A DNA stretch of 64,000 nucleotides from an uncultured Eggerthella sp. (GCA_958431815.1 CAUASB010000001.1:186001-250000), one strand, 5' to 3'; positions 7,904-16,940 are shown, counted from the stretch's first letter. Program-made: numbers and translations. The notes: generated by a model from the sequence alone, not told the origin.

Positions 7904-10375
7904 CTAACCGCGAACCTCTGCGCCCGTTGCACCGCATACCTTCTTGATAAGACGGGTATGCTGCTTGTCCACTTCTTCCGTGGTAAGGGTACGGTCGGCA
8001 GCGCGGTACTCAAGCGCGTACGCCATCGACTTCTTGCCTTCGCCCAAACGCTTCTTGTCACGATACACATCGAAGAGCTGAGCAGAGGAAAGCAGCTTGC
8101 CACCTGCGGAATTAATGCAACGGGAAAGCTTCTCGTGCGTTACGTCCTCGTCTACCACGAAGGCAACATCCATGGTTACCGCAGGGAACACGGGCACATC
8201 AACGTAGTCACGTGCGGGACGGGAAGCCTTGATCAAAACGTCAAGATCGAGCTCGAACGCCACGATGGGAGCCTGAGCCTCGAATGCCTCTGCTGCCAGC
8301 GGATGGATTTCGCCCACCCAGCCAAGCACCGTACCGCCGGAAAGAACCTGCGCCGCACGACCAGGCTGCAGATGCGGCGCCTCTTCAGCGGAAAGGGCCT
8401 TAAAGCGCGGCTTCGGGATGGCAAGCTCGCGGATAAGGTTTTCGATAACGCCCTTGCCATCGAAGAAGTCGAACGTCTCGGGCTTGCGGTTCCAGGCAAC
8501 ATCGCCCATGCCGCCAGCCATAACGGCAGCAAGGCGCTGGCGCTCCTTGGGCTTCTTGTGACCTTCAGCACCGAAGAACACCACGCCGGTTTCGTAAAGT
8601 TGCACGTTATGTACGCCACGGGACTGGTTGTAGGCAACGCTGCGCAAGAGGCCCGGGATGATGGACTGGCGCATAACGGACTGCTCTGCGTTCAGCGGGT
8701 TCAGAAGCTCTACCGCAATGCCCATGCCCTCGGTGTTCATGCGCAGCTGCTCAAGCTCGTGCGGGTCAGCAAACGAGTACGTCATGGTTTCGTTCAAGCC
8801 AGAGGCACGCATGGTGTCGTTCACCACGTCGAGCGTGCGCTGAGCTTCGCTTCGAGTGCCAAAGCGGCCACGACCGCCAGGCAAGGTGGGTTCGATGCGG
8901 TCCATGCCGTACAGGCGCAGAACTTCTTCGTACAGGTCGATTTCGCGCGGAAGGTCGGGGCGGAACGTAGGAGCCGTAACCTCAAGCACGTTTTCGCTTT
9001 CGCCATCGGAAACAACGCAGCCCAAACGGCCCAGGATGTCCACGATAAACTCGCGCGGAATCTGAGCGCCCATCATCGCGTTGAAGCGGTCAATGCGGAA
9101 CTGCAGGTGGGACTCTTCCGACTTCACCGGCCATACGTCGATGATGCCGTTCTCGTTGCCCTCGGCATAGCTTACCGTGCCGCCGGAAACCTCGGCGATA
9201 AGGGCAGCGGCCGCAGCAGAACGCTCTTCGATGCCGTGATCGTCTACGCCACGCTCATAGCGCATGGAGCTTTCGGAGATAAGGCCCAGGTTGCGGCTGG
9301 TGCGGCTGGTGCGGCCCGCTTCGAAGGTGGCCGTTTCCAGCAGAACGTTGCAGGTTTCCTCGGTTACCTCGGTTTCCAGGCCGCCCATAACGCCAGCCAG
9401 GGCAACCGCGCCCTTGTCGGGCGTGGAGATTACCGTCATGTCAGAGGTAAGCACGCGCTCTTCACCGTCGAGCGTGGTGAGCTTTTCGCCCTCTTCGGCA
9501 GCGCGAATAACGATATTGGCCTTGCCATCGGCATTCTTCAGCTTGTCCAGGTCGAAGGCATGCAGAGGCTGGCCGAACAGGAACAGGATGTAGTTCGTCA
9601 CGTCAACGATGTTGTTGATGGAACGCTGACCGATGGCCGCCAGGCGCTCTACCATCCAGTCGGGGCTGGGACCCACCTTGCAGCCGCGGATAACGCGTGC
9701 AGAATAACGGGGGCAGCGAGTCTCGTCGGCGATGCACACGCTTACCTCGGAATCGACGGCAGCAGCTTCCTTGGAAAGCTCCAGCTTGCCGGCCATTTCG
9801 GCCAAGGGGCTGGTATAAGGCACCTGGTACATGGCACCCACTTCGCGCGCCATGCCCACCATGGAAAGGCAGTCGGGGCGGTTGGGGGTGATCTCAAGGT
9901 CGAGCACCGTGTCGGACATCTTCAGGTAATCAGCGATGGGCATGCCTGTAGGAGCATCGTCGGGAAGAACCCAAATGCCCTCATGGTCGTTGCCCATGCC
10001 AAGCTCGCGCTGAGAGCAGCACATGCCACAGCTTGCCACGCCGCGCAGCTTCGACTTCTTGATCTTGAAATCGCCGGGCAGCACCGCGCCGATGGTGGCA
10101 ACGGGAACCTTGATGCCTGCGGCAATGTTAGGGGCGCCGCACACGATCTGCACAGGTTCACCTGCGCCCACGTCTACTGTGGTTACATGCATGTGGTCGC
10201 TGTCGGGGTGATCGACGCAGGTAAGCACATGGCCCACCACAACGCCGTCGAACGCATCGCCGATACGCTCGACGCCTTCAACGCCCGTACCGGTAAGGTC
10301 CAAGCGGTCGCAGAACGCCTTGATGTCCTGCGGGACCTCAACATAATCAGAAAGCCATTTCAAAGATACTTTCAT
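7904..10375 (-). CDS. pheT: Phenylalanine-tRNA ligase beta subunit
   Basis: An 823-aa protein with the standard PheT order: N-terminal B1 fragment (MKVSLKWLSDYVEVP), OB-fold tRNA-binding domain (about 40-155, VDHPDSDHMHVTTVD), B3/B4 editing region (about 210-400), B5 (about 400-480), catalytic-like core (FGTRSEAQRTLDVVND onwards) and the C-terminal ferredoxin-like anticodon-binding domain (PVFPAVTMDVAFVVDEDV). With PheS it forms the alpha2-beta2 enzyme that charges tRNA-Phe. It lies 236 bp downstream of pheS and shares the T-box leader. Length and composition are ordinary. Confidence 0.98.
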   Translation of the reverse strand: MKVSLKWLSDYVEVPQDIKAFCDRLDLTGTGVEGVERIGDAFDGVVVGHVLTCVDHPDSDHMHVTTVDVGAGEPVQIVCGAPNIAAGIKVPVATIGAVLPGDFKIKKSKLRGVASCGMCCSQRELGMGNDHEGIWVLPDDAPTGMPIADYLKMSDTVLDLEITPNRPDCLSMVGMAREVGAMYQVPYTSPLAEMAGKLELSKEAAAVDSEVSVCIADETRCPRYSARVIRGCKVGPSPDWMVERLAAIGQRSINNIVDVTNYILFLFGQPLHAFDLDKLKNADGKANIVIRAAEEGEKLTTLDGEERVLTSDMTVISTPDKGAVALAGVMGGLETEVTEETCNVLLETATFEAGRTSRTSRNLGLISESSMRYERGVDDHGIEERSAAAAALIAEVSGGTVSYAEGNENGIIDVWPVKSEESHLQFRIDRFNAMMGAQIPREFIVDILGRLGCVVSDGESENVLEVTAPTFRPDLPREIDLYEEVLRLYGMDRIEPTLPGGRGRFGTRSEAQRTLDVVNDTMRASGLNETMTYSFADPHELEQLRMNTEGMGIAVELLNPLNAEQSVMRQSIIPGLLRSVAYNQSRGVHNVQLYETGVVFFGAEGHKKPKERQRLAAVMAGGMGDVAWNRKPETFDFFDGKGVIENLIRELAIPKPRFKALSAEEAPHLQPGRAAQVLSGGTVLGWVGEIHPLAAEAFEAQAPIVAFELDLDVLIKASRPARDYVDVPVFPAVTMDVAFVVDEDVTHEKLSRCINSAGGKLLSSAQLFDVYRDKKRLGEGKKSMAYALEYRAADRTLTTEEVDKQHTRLIKKVCGATGAEVRG

Positions 10376-10611
10376 GTTTATCTCTTTCTATCTACGAGCC
10401 GAATTGAATCGACAAGGAAATTAACGGAGCCCGAATCCTTACAAGAGAAGAGACTCGGATTTGACCAAAGTTAGCGAGAACAATTACAGCGGATGCAGCT
10501 GGCATGAAGAAGAACGCTACGCGTACTGCATACGTGAAGCCCTCCTGAAGCGCCAGATGGGCCGCCGTAATTGGCCGCAGCGTCGGCAGTCAGTCTGAAT
10601 CGCTTTGCAAT

Positions 10612-11694
10612 TTAGAACTGACGCAGGAACCGCATGTCGCCTTCCAGCAGCATACGCAGGTCGGGAACGTTGTACTTCAAGCATGCCACGCGCTCCACGC
10701 CCACGCCGAAGGCGAAGCCGGAGTACTCTTCAGGGTCGATGCCCGACATGCGCAGAACGTTCGGATCAACCATGCCGCAGCCCAAAATCTCAAGCCAACC
10801 GGTGCCCTTGCACATGCGGCAGCGCTCGCCGTCGTGCGTGTGGCCGGTGCCGCCGCATACACCGCAGCTTACGTCAGCTTCAGCGGAAGGCTCGGTGAAC
10901 GGGAAGAAGTGCGCACGGAAACGCGTCTTGCGATCGGGGCCGAACATCTGCTTGCAGAAATACTCCAGCGTGCCCTTCAGGTCGCCGAAGGTGATGCCCT
11001 TGTCTACCACCAGGCCCTCGCACTGTGTGAACTGGGGCAAGTGGGACGGGTCGGCAACGTCGCGACGGTACACCTTGCCCGGTGCAATGATGTAGATGGG
11101 CAGGTCCTGATCTTCCATCACGTGAACCTGAACGCCCGAGGTCTGGGTGCGCAGCAAAACGTCGGACTCGCCGCGTACGTTGGCCTTTTCGCCCGACATG
11201 TCGCGTACGTAGAACGTGTCCTGCATGGAACGGCTGGGGTGGTCGGCCGGAGCGTTCAGCGCCGTGAAGTTGTACCAGTCGGTTTCAACCTCGGGGCCCG
11301 TTGCCACGGTGTAGCCCAATCCAAGGAAGATCTCGGAAATCTCATCGCTGATGGCATTGATAAGATGACGCGTGCCCATCTGCTGGGAACGGCCCGGCAG
11401 GGAAATATCGATGGCATCGGCTTCCATGCGTGCCTCGAGCTCGGCATGCGCCAGCTCGCGCTTCTTGGCTTCCAGCGCGGCTTCGATTTCGTTGCGGGCG
11501 GCGTTAACCGTCTTGCCCACTTCCGCGCGGTGCTCCTTGGCAACCTGGCCCATAGCGCGCAGGTAACCGGTAAGCGTACCGGACTTGCCCACAACCTCTA
11601 CGCGGATTTTCTCCAACGCATCGGTGTTAGGAACTTTGCCAATAGCGGAAAGCGTATTGGCATGCAGGGACTTGATATCGTCGATAACTGACAT
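10612..11694 (-). CDS. pheS: Phenylalanine-tRNA ligase alpha subunit
   Basis: A 360-aa class II catalytic subunit. The N-terminal coiled coil (about 1-85) is followed by motif 1 (GTRHLINAISDEISEIFLGLGY), motif 2 (GKVYRRDVADPSHLPQFTQCEG) and motif 3 (YSGFAFGVGVERVACLKY). A small CxxC cluster (CGVCGGTGHTHDGERCRMCKG, split around residue 285) is present, as in some actinobacterial PheS. The start MSVIDDIKS at 11694 was chosen because the upstream extension is T-box leader sequence. First gene of pheST. Confidence 0.98.
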   Translation of the reverse strand: MSVIDDIKSLHANTLSAIGKVPNTDALEKIRVEVVGKSGTLTGYLRAMGQVAKEHRAEVGKTVNAARNEIEAALEAKKRELAHAELEARMEADAIDISLPGRSQQMGTRHLINAISDEISEIFLGLGYTVATGPEVETDWYNFTALNAPADHPSRSMQDTFYVRDMSGEKANVRGESDVLLRTQTSGVQVHVMEDQDLPIYIIAPGKVYRRDVADPSHLPQFTQCEGLVVDKGITFGDLKGTLEYFCKQMFGPDRKTRFRAHFFPFTEPSAEADVSCGVCGGTGHTHDGERCRMCKGTGWLEILGCGMVDPNVLRMSGIDPEEYSGFAFGVGVERVACLKYNVPDLRMLLEGDMRFLRQF

Positions 11695-11755
11695 TCCTTG
11701 CAACCTTTCTTCAACTTCTTGCGGAACGCCGCCCAAGGAAAGCGTTCCAACACAT

Positions 11756-12040
11756 AAAAAAGAGCCCTTCTTGTCCTGGATATATCCAAGGACGAGAAGG
11801 GCTCTCGCGGTACCACCCTGGTTGATGCCCTGCGGAAACCCGCACAAGCACCCACTTATGCTGCTCTGTTACGGGAGCGCCCGTCGAAGCTAGTAACATC
11901 CATGGCAATGCCACCCTGCTTTTACTTCGATGCTGGTGAAGGGAATCGCACGGCACGTAAGCTGGAACCTTTCAGCCAAGGGTTCCTCTCTGGAAGCTTG
12001 CGGGTAGGCGGTGCGCTGTCTTCGTCATCGCATATGCTGG
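11756..12040 (-). promoter_or_regulatory. T-box leader of pheST
   Basis: The minus strand carries the conserved T-box GGTGGTACCGCG (11818-11807). Upstream is a Stem I region with the AGAGAGGAACC...TTGGCTG distal elements, and a candidate specifier UUC followed by A near 11936. Downstream is a terminator whose AGAGCCCTTCT arm pairs with AGAAGGGCTCT and runs into T residues (11756-11761). Uncharged tRNA-Phe would stabilise the antiterminator and allow pheST transcription. A TATACT -10 element lies at 12047-12042. Confidence 0.93.
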
Positions 12041-12081
12041 GAGTATAGCATTTCGCACCGCCCTGCCCCACCGAAAGCCAC

Positions 12082-12103
12082 AAAACTTGCGCTTGTCGCA
12101 AAG
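12082..12103 (-). terminator. Weak intrinsic terminator after the Hsp70 gene
   Basis: Minus-strand TTTGCG/CGCAAG stem (one G-T pair) with an ACAAG loop, followed by four T residues. Confidence 0.4.
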
Positions 12104-12142
12104 GCTCAAGAACACCGCGAATCCGCTGCGCCGGCTCGAAGT

Positions 12143-13930
12143 CTAGCCCTGCTGCTGCGAGGCCAACTCGCGCAGGTGGGCGCTGGTGCGGTCAAGCTGC
12201 TCGGCCGCAACGACAATGCGCCTGCCCTCTTCTTCGGGGTTGGCGCGTTCCTTCTTGCTGGGGCGCTTCATCAAAATGCGGCGAAGCTCAGCTGAATCGG
12301 CTTTGACCTGCTTCTTCTCGGCTTTATCAAGCTGCTTGCCCACCTTGGAAAGCGCAGCATCCACTTCGGAAAGCAGCGTTTCGGCCTTCTGGCGCACTTC
12401 CATGGTGGCGCGGCGGAACTCGTCTTCCTCGGCATATTCTTCAGCATCGTGGATGGCCTGCTCGATCTCGGCATCGGACATGCGATCCGAGTCGTCGATG
12501 GTGATGGACTGCTGTTTGCCCGTGCCCAAGTCCTTCGCGGAAACGGTGAGGATACCGTTCGCGTCGATGTCGAACGTCACTTCGATCTGAGGAACGCCCG
12601 CCGGTGCGCGCTTGATGCCCTTCAAGCGGAACGTACCGATGGCCTTGTTGTCCTTTGCCATGGGACGCTCGCCCTGCAGCACCTTGATCTCGACGCTGGT
12701 TTGGAAGGGCGCCGCCGTGCTGAAGATCTGCGAGTAATGCACCGGAAGCGTGGAGTTGCGTTCCACCAGGCGCGTTGCCACACCGCCCACGGTTTCGATG
12801 GAAAGCGAAAGAGGCGTCACATCGAGCAGCAGTAGGCTGTTGGAGCGGACGATGCCCGTTGCCGCGCCCGACAGCGTATCGCCTTGGATAGCGGCACCGG
12901 TTGCCACGCATTCGTCGGGATTGATGGAAGCGGAAGGCTCCTTGCCCGTGATGCGGCGCACCTGCTCCTGCACAGCGGGAATGCGGGTAGAGCCGCCCAC
13001 CAGCAAAACACAGCCCAGCTCGGAAGTGGCAATGCCCGCGTCGTCGAGCGCCATCTGCACCGGCCCAGCCGTGCGCTCCACCAAGTCACGCGTCATCTGG
13101 TCGAACTCGGCACGGGTAACGGTAAGGCCAAGATGCAGCGGCCCCTGCGCGTTCTGCGAAATGAACGGCAAGTTTACCTGGGTGGACATGGCAGAGGAAA
13201 GCTCTTTTTTCGCCTGCTCGGCCGCTTCCATCACGCGCTGCAGCGCCATAGGGTTGCGGCGCAGGTCTTCGCCGTGCTCACGCTTGAAGGCATCGGCAAT
13301 GTGGCTCACCAGACGCTCGTCGAAATCGTCGCCGCCCAGGTGGTTGTCGCCCGACGTTGCCAGGACCTCGATAACATCCCCGCCGATCTCGATGATGGAA
13401 ACGTCGAACGTGCCGCCGCCCAAGTCGTACACCATGACCTTTTGCGGCGTGCCGTTGTCAAGGCCGTAAGCCAAGGCGGCGCTGGTAGGCTCGTTGATGA
13501 TGCGCAGCACGTTCAAGCCGGCAATGCGCCCTGCATCCTTGGTTGCCTGGCGCTGGGAGTCGTCGAAGTACGCCGGAACGGTAATGACGGCATCGGTCAC
13601 TTCTTGCCCCAAGTAGTTTTCCGCATCATGGCGCAGCTTGCGCAAAATCATGGCAGAAATTTCCTGCGGGGAAAACGATTTGCCGTCTACCTGTGCCTTC
13701 CATTTGCTACCCATGTGGCGCTTCACCGAGGAAATGGTCCTGTCGGGATTCACCGCTGTCTGGCGCAGCGCGATGCTGCCCACTAAGCGCTCACCGTTCT
13801 TGGAAAACGCAACCACGCTGGGGGTGGTGCGCTCGCCTTCCGCGTTCGGGATGATGGTTACGCGCCCACCTTCCATCGTTGCCATGCAACTGTTGGTTGT
13901 TCCCAGGTCGATTCCGATTGTCGCACCCAT
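12143..13930 (-). CDS. dnaK: Hsp70 chaperone (DnaK-type)
   Basis: A 595-aa Hsp70. The ATPase domain has the phosphate-1 loop (GIDLGTTNSCMATMEGG), phosphate-2 (YDLGGGTFDVSI, about residue 165) and adenosine motif (LLVGGSTRIPAVQEQV, about 315). The linker LLLLDVTPLSLSIETVGG and substrate domain follow. The lid is short and ends ELASQQQG without the usual EEVK-like tail. The start is set by AAGGAGG 6 nt before ATG 13930. It is preceded by a J-domain gene but by no grpE, and a terminator separates the two, so this is likely a second, specialised Hsp70 rather than the housekeeping dnaK; that is inference. Confidence 0.93.
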   Translation of the reverse strand: MGATIGIDLGTTNSCMATMEGGRVTIIPNAEGERTTPSVVAFSKNGERLVGSIALRQTAVNPDRTISSVKRHMGSKWKAQVDGKSFSPQEISAMILRKLRHDAENYLGQEVTDAVITVPAYFDDSQRQATKDAGRIAGLNVLRIINEPTSAALAYGLDNGTPQKVMVYDLGGGTFDVSIIEIGGDVIEVLATSGDNHLGGDDFDERLVSHIADAFKREHGEDLRRNPMALQRVMEAAEQAKKELSSAMSTQVNLPFISQNAQGPLHLGLTVTRAEFDQMTRDLVERTAGPVQMALDDAGIATSELGCVLLVGGSTRIPAVQEQVRRITGKEPSASINPDECVATGAAIQGDTLSGAATGIVRSNSLLLLDVTPLSLSIETVGGVATRLVERNSTLPVHYSQIFSTAAPFQTSVEIKVLQGERPMAKDNKAIGTFRLKGIKRAPAGVPQIEVTFDIDANGILTVSAKDLGTGKQQSITIDDSDRMSDAEIEQAIHDAEEYAEEDEFRRATMEVRQKAETLLSEVDAALSKVGKQLDKAEKKQVKADSAELRRILMKRPSKKERANPEEEGRRIVVAAEQLDRTSAHLRELASQQQG

Positions 13931-13993
13931 GTGGTGCCTCCTTATTCTTGGTTGAATCATGTGCCGCGCTAAAAAGCCGGCACTGATGTTCTT

Positions 13994-14012
13994 AATGCTT
14001 GCCTGAAGCATT
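13994..14012 (-). promoter_or_regulatory. Inverted repeat upstream of Hsp70 gene
   Basis: AATGCTT-gcctg-AAGCATT lies about 65 bp upstream of the start codon. It resembles an operator, but does not match the CIRCE consensus of HrcA (TTAGCACTC-N9-GAGTGCTAA). Confidence 0.35.
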
Positions 14013-14100
14013 GCGCTCCCCACATGCAGCAAGGCCCGCTCCGCCGCCACAAGGCAAACGCGCTTTGCGGACCAGGTCTACTTGCGCTCTGGCCAGGGCA

Positions 14101-14151
14101 AAAAGCAAAAGGCGAATCGGAAAGTCTCATGCAGCCTTTCCGATTCGCCTT
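14101..14151 (-). terminator. Intrinsic terminator after the J-domain gene
   Basis: A 16-bp perfect stem (14109-14124 with 14136-14151) is followed on the minus strand by a T-rich tract. It separates the J-domain transcript from the Hsp70 gene. Confidence 0.88.
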
Positions 14152-14158
14152 GCAATGT

Positions 14159-14956
14159 CTAGAAATACACGCCGCGCCCCATCATTGCGCAGGCATACTG
14201 CGCCAAGCACAAACCGCAGCAGATAAGGCTGGGGTCCATGACGCTCATGCTGAACCCGCGCTTGGTTCCCTCTTCCTGGTAGGCCTGGCCTGCCATTTGG
14301 AACTGCTGGTATGCCCTGCGGTAATCGGCGTTGTTCGGGTCGAGCTTCAACGCCTTCTTGATGTGCTCCAACGCGCGAAGGGTGTTGCCCGCCCCCTTGT
14401 TGGCAAGGGCGCTGAGGTAGTACCAGCGGGCATCGCGCTCGGCGCTGACCACGCTGCTGAGTAGGGAAACCGCCTGGTCATAGCGCTGGGTGTTGATGGC
14501 ATCGATTGCGCTGCGCACCGTGGCGCTGTCGGCTGCCGAAGCTTCAGGATGAATGGGGGCGCTGTTGCTACCGAACCCACCGAAGCCGAACAAGTCGTCG
14601 AAGTCGATGGTGGTCCACCCGTAGGGGCCGTTTGTCTGGTAACCGCCCTGGCCCTGCTGGCCGGCACCGGTATACGAGCCGCGGGTGTACGGGTTGCCCG
14701 CAAAGGGGTTGGCCTGGCTCTGCCCACCGGCAGCAGCACTGTTGGCGGCGGCACGGGCATCGCTTGCCGCGTATTTCTCGGGATTCACGATGCGGTCATA
14801 CGCTTCGTTGATCTCGTTCATGCGCTCGGCAGCCTTTGGGTCATTCGGGTTCAAGTCGGGGTGATTCTCACGCGCCTTCTTGCGATACGCTTTCTTAACC
14901 TCGTCAGCCGATGCGCTCGGGCTTACGCCCAGAACCTCATAAGGGTCCTTAACCAT
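14159..14956 (-). CDS. J-domain co-chaperone with TPR-like C-terminus
   Basis: A 265-aa protein. Residues 1-70 are a J domain with the HPD motif (ENHPDLNPND, about residue 32) that stimulates Hsp70 ATPase. A Gly/Asn/Gln-rich linker follows (about 75-125). Residues 140-235 look like tetratricopeptide repeats (WYYLSALANKGAGNTLRALEHIKKALKLDPNN). The zinc-finger and substrate domains of DnaJ are absent. The C-terminus has a CCGLCLAQYACAMM hydrophobic, Cys-rich tail. It overlaps the DUF5685 gene by 8 bp, implying coupled translation, and lies beside an Hsp70 gene, its likely partner. Confidence 0.92.
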   Translation of the reverse strand: MVKDPYEVLGVSPSASADEVKKAYRKKARENHPDLNPNDPKAAERMNEINEAYDRIVNPEKYAASDARAAANSAAAGGQSQANPFAGNPYTRGSYTGAGQQGQGGYQTNGPYGWTTIDFDDLFGFGGFGSNSAPIHPEASAADSATVRSAIDAINTQRYDQAVSLLSSVVSAERDARWYYLSALANKGAGNTLRALEHIKKALKLDPNNADYRRAYQQFQMAGQAYQEEGTKRGFSMSVMDPSLICCGLCLAQYACAMMGRGVYF

Positions 14957-15821
14957 GTTCTACCTTGCTCTCTTCTGTGTTATAGCGCTGCCATACTCCG
15001 GAATACAGCACGCTGCGCAGCACATGCACGTCACGTTCGAGTGGCAACCGCTCAAAGGCATCGGCTGTGCTTGCGGCAAGCAGCTCCAAATCTTCACGAA
15101 GATCTTCGCGCGTGCGATCCGTTTTTGCGAAGGGGTTGTAACTGCCACTCTCTCGATCTTGACGCAGATCCATGGCGGCATCCATGACATAGACGAATTT
15201 CCCCAATCGCGCACCAAAACGGCGCAAATCCGTTGCCCAAAAGTCATTCTTGTAGGCGAACAGATTCCCTAGAAGCAACCCGAAGCAGTTGGCAGCGGCA
15301 TCGGGGCTTTGCTCTACAACAGGGCACGCGCCTTCCTGCGCAGACCCGGCTTCGCCCTTGGCGGCATCTTCAATGGCATGGATGGCAGCCATCGCCTCCT
15401 CGATGGCGCAACACGCCTCGGGCACCCTGCGCTTCGCCTTCTTATAGGGAATCGCCAGCGCCGCTGCCGCCGCACGCGCTTTAGCCGAACAGTCGTCGCG
15501 CCAGTCGTCCATGCACTTGTGATACGCCATGGCAACGCTTAAATCGGCCGCATAGTCGGTGAACTCCGACTGCGCGATTTCCTGGGGTTGCACGGGATGC
15601 ACCGGGCAACGCTTTGTCTGGCGCTGTTCCTCGGGTTCGTAGAGCGATCCCAGCACCAGCGCCAAAAACGTCATGTCATAGGAAACCGCCAGACGGCACC
15701 GCTGCCCATAGCGGGCGCGGATGGAACGGCACACCCCGCAGTACACCGCGTGATAACGAAGCTTCTCCTCTTCGCCCAGGCTTTCCAAATTAGGAAGGAT
15801 ATAGCCGAACACGCAGGTCAC
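14949..15821 (-). CDS. DUF5685 family protein
   Basis: A 290-aa protein matching what I know of DUF5685: it begins MTCVFGYILPNLESL, has a Cys pair early (YCGVCRSI, about residue 28), a DMTFLALV helix, and a YNPFAKTDR segment late. The family is alpha-helical, uncharacterised, and often encoded beside J-domain and Hsp70 genes, as here. GTG start at 15821 overlaps the stop of the upstream 37-aa gene (GTGA), and its end overlaps the J-domain gene, so all three are translationally coupled. The Cys and His residues could bind metal. Function is unknown; a role with the Hsp70 system is inferred from position. Confidence 0.85.
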   Translation of the reverse strand: MTCVFGYILPNLESLGEEEKLRYHAVYCGVCRSIRARYGQRCRLAVSYDMTFLALVLGSLYEPEEQRQTKRCPVHPVQPQEIAQSEFTDYAADLSVAMAYHKCMDDWRDDCSAKARAAAAALAIPYKKAKRRVPEACCAIEEAMAAIHAIEDAAKGEAGSAQEGACPVVEQSPDAAANCFGLLLGNLFAYKNDFWATDLRRFGARLGKFVYVMDAAMDLRQDRESGSYNPFAKTDRTREDLREDLELLAASTADAFERLPLERDVHVLRSVLYSGVWQRYNTEESKVEHG

Positions 15822-15931
15822 TCGGCCTTTCTGGGGCGTGCGAGCAATACCGCTGCCGCAGCAAGCACAACGGCAGCCCCCGCAATGCCGCGGGTTGCCA
15901 AGGAAAGCGCGCCTTTTGCCATGCCTGCCAT
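15818..15931 (-). CDS. 37-aa single-span membrane peptide
   Basis: ATG at 15931 begins one base after the hisI stop, and the frame ends at a TGA that overlaps the GTG of the DUF5685 gene. The peptide starts MAGMAKGALSLATRG, has one hydrophobic Ala/Val/Leu segment (about residues 16-31) and a basic end (RPRKAE). The tight coupling on both sides argues that it is translated. There is no recognisable family; it may anchor the neighbouring chaperone partners to the membrane. Confidence 0.6.
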   Translation of the reverse strand: MAGMAKGALSLATRGIAGAAVVLAAAAVLLARPRKAE

Positions 15932-15932
15932 A

Positions 15933-16271
15933 CTAGAACGAACGGTAGAAACAGGTAGTCTGCCCCGTGTGGCACGCCGGGCCGGCAGGATTCACCAGCG
16001 CAAGCAGCGTGTCGGCATCGCAGTCGTAGCGCAGCTCCACCAATTCCTGGGTGTTGCCCGATTCTTCCCCCTTGTGCCAGAACTTTTGGCGACTGCGTGA
16101 CCAGAACCACGTGGTGCCCTGGTCGATGGTGCGGTGGACCGCTTCTTCATTCATCCAAGCCATCATCAGCACTTCGCGGGTAGAAGCATCCTGCACAATG
16201 CAGGGAATAAGCCCATCGGCGTTATAGGTAAGGTCTTCCACCTTAAGCGCCGCTGCTTCGCGTTCGTTCAT
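15933..16271 (-). CDS. hisI: Phosphoribosyl-AMP cyclohydrolase
   Basis: A 112-aa monofunctional HisI, third step of histidine synthesis. The family signature is intact: VLMMAWMNEEAV, WFWSRSRQKFWHKGEESGN, the Asp/Cys metal set (RYDCDADTLL) and the final Cys/His motif (GPACHTGQTTCFYRS). Start MNEREAAAL at 16271 with AAAGGG 7 nt upstream; the longer frame overlaps intergenic sequence. The HisE pyrophosphohydrolase domain found fused in many bacteria is absent and no separate hisE is in this window. Confidence 0.97.
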   Translation of the reverse strand: MNEREAAALKVEDLTYNADGLIPCIVQDASTREVLMMAWMNEEAVHRTIDQGTTWFWSRSRQKFWHKGEESGNTQELVELRYDCDADTLLALVNPAGPACHTGQTTCFYRSF

Positions 16272-16416
16272 GGCAACCCTTTCGTCAAGCGCACGGGGAT
16301 GCGCCGAATTGTTCGTATCAGTAAAGAGTGGCACAGGTATGCCTTGCACGCAGAAGAAACCCCGCGAGTTCCATATATCGCAACGAGCGGCAGACAACCT
16401 TTGCAAGCCTGTTGCA

Positions 16417-16938
16417 TTATGCGGATTTGAAGCGGTAATACACCTCGCGCACGCCCCAGTCGCTGAGGCTGTCGGCTCCAAAGGCACGCCAGGTGGCAGG
16501 GCTCAAATCGAGCATGCGCCCCAATGGGCCCAAGGCACCGGTATCGGTCACCTTCGCTTCCACCGTTTTTCCTGCATAGAAGATTTCCACGGTGCACCCC
16601 AGAAGATCTTTGTTTTCCTGAGGCACGGCAACGGTAAGGGAATAGTTGTTCAGGGGAATGCCCGACGCGGTAGCATCCCACCCATCGTTGGTTTCCATGC
16701 TGTAGGCAGAAGCCAGCCCTTCCGACCAGCCCTCCCCTTCGGGCGTAAGCTGCTCCAGCTGGTTGAAATGGGCTGGGTCGCTGTCCTCCACGTCAAGCGG
16801 CAGTTCGTTGGCAGGCGCCACAGCAGGATACAGGGCCAAAATGGTCACCACGATAATCGCCACGATTATCCCGAAGAAGGCAAGGGCCCTTGTTTGCTGA
16901 ATGCGCGCTGCATCAGCGCTTTTTCGGCGCGTTGCCAC
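16417..16938 (-). CDS. Membrane-anchored RlpA-like double-psi beta-barrel protein
   Basis: A 173-aa protein. A basic N-terminus (MATRRKSADAARIQQ) and one hydrophobic helix (about 18-40) anchor it outside the membrane. Residues 75-170 look like an RlpA/3D double-psi barrel: ASAYSMETNDGW...TASGIPLNNYSLTVAVP, then AKVTDTGALGP and RMLDLSPATWRAFG, the usual D-x-G and D-L-S landmarks. Related domains bind or cleave peptidoglycan. It starts 2 bp after the hisF stop, within the his operon, an unusual place for a cell-envelope protein. Confidence 0.75.
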   Translation of the reverse strand: MATRRKSADAARIQQTRALAFFGIIVAIIVVTILALYPAVAPANELPLDVEDSDPAHFNQLEQLTPEGEGWSEGLASAYSMETNDGWDATASGIPLNNYSLTVAVPQENKDLLGCTVEIFYAGKTVEAKVTDTGALGPLGRMLDLSPATWRAFGADSLSDWGVREVYYRFKSA

Positions 16939-16940
16939 GC

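Noticed and set aside
7832..10474. 880-codon plus-strand frame
   Set aside because: Entirely antisense to pheT; long only because of high-GC codon bias.
13994..14012. CIRCE element for the Hsp70 gene
   Set aside because: The inverted repeat present (AATGCTT/AAGCATT) does not match the HrcA consensus or spacing.
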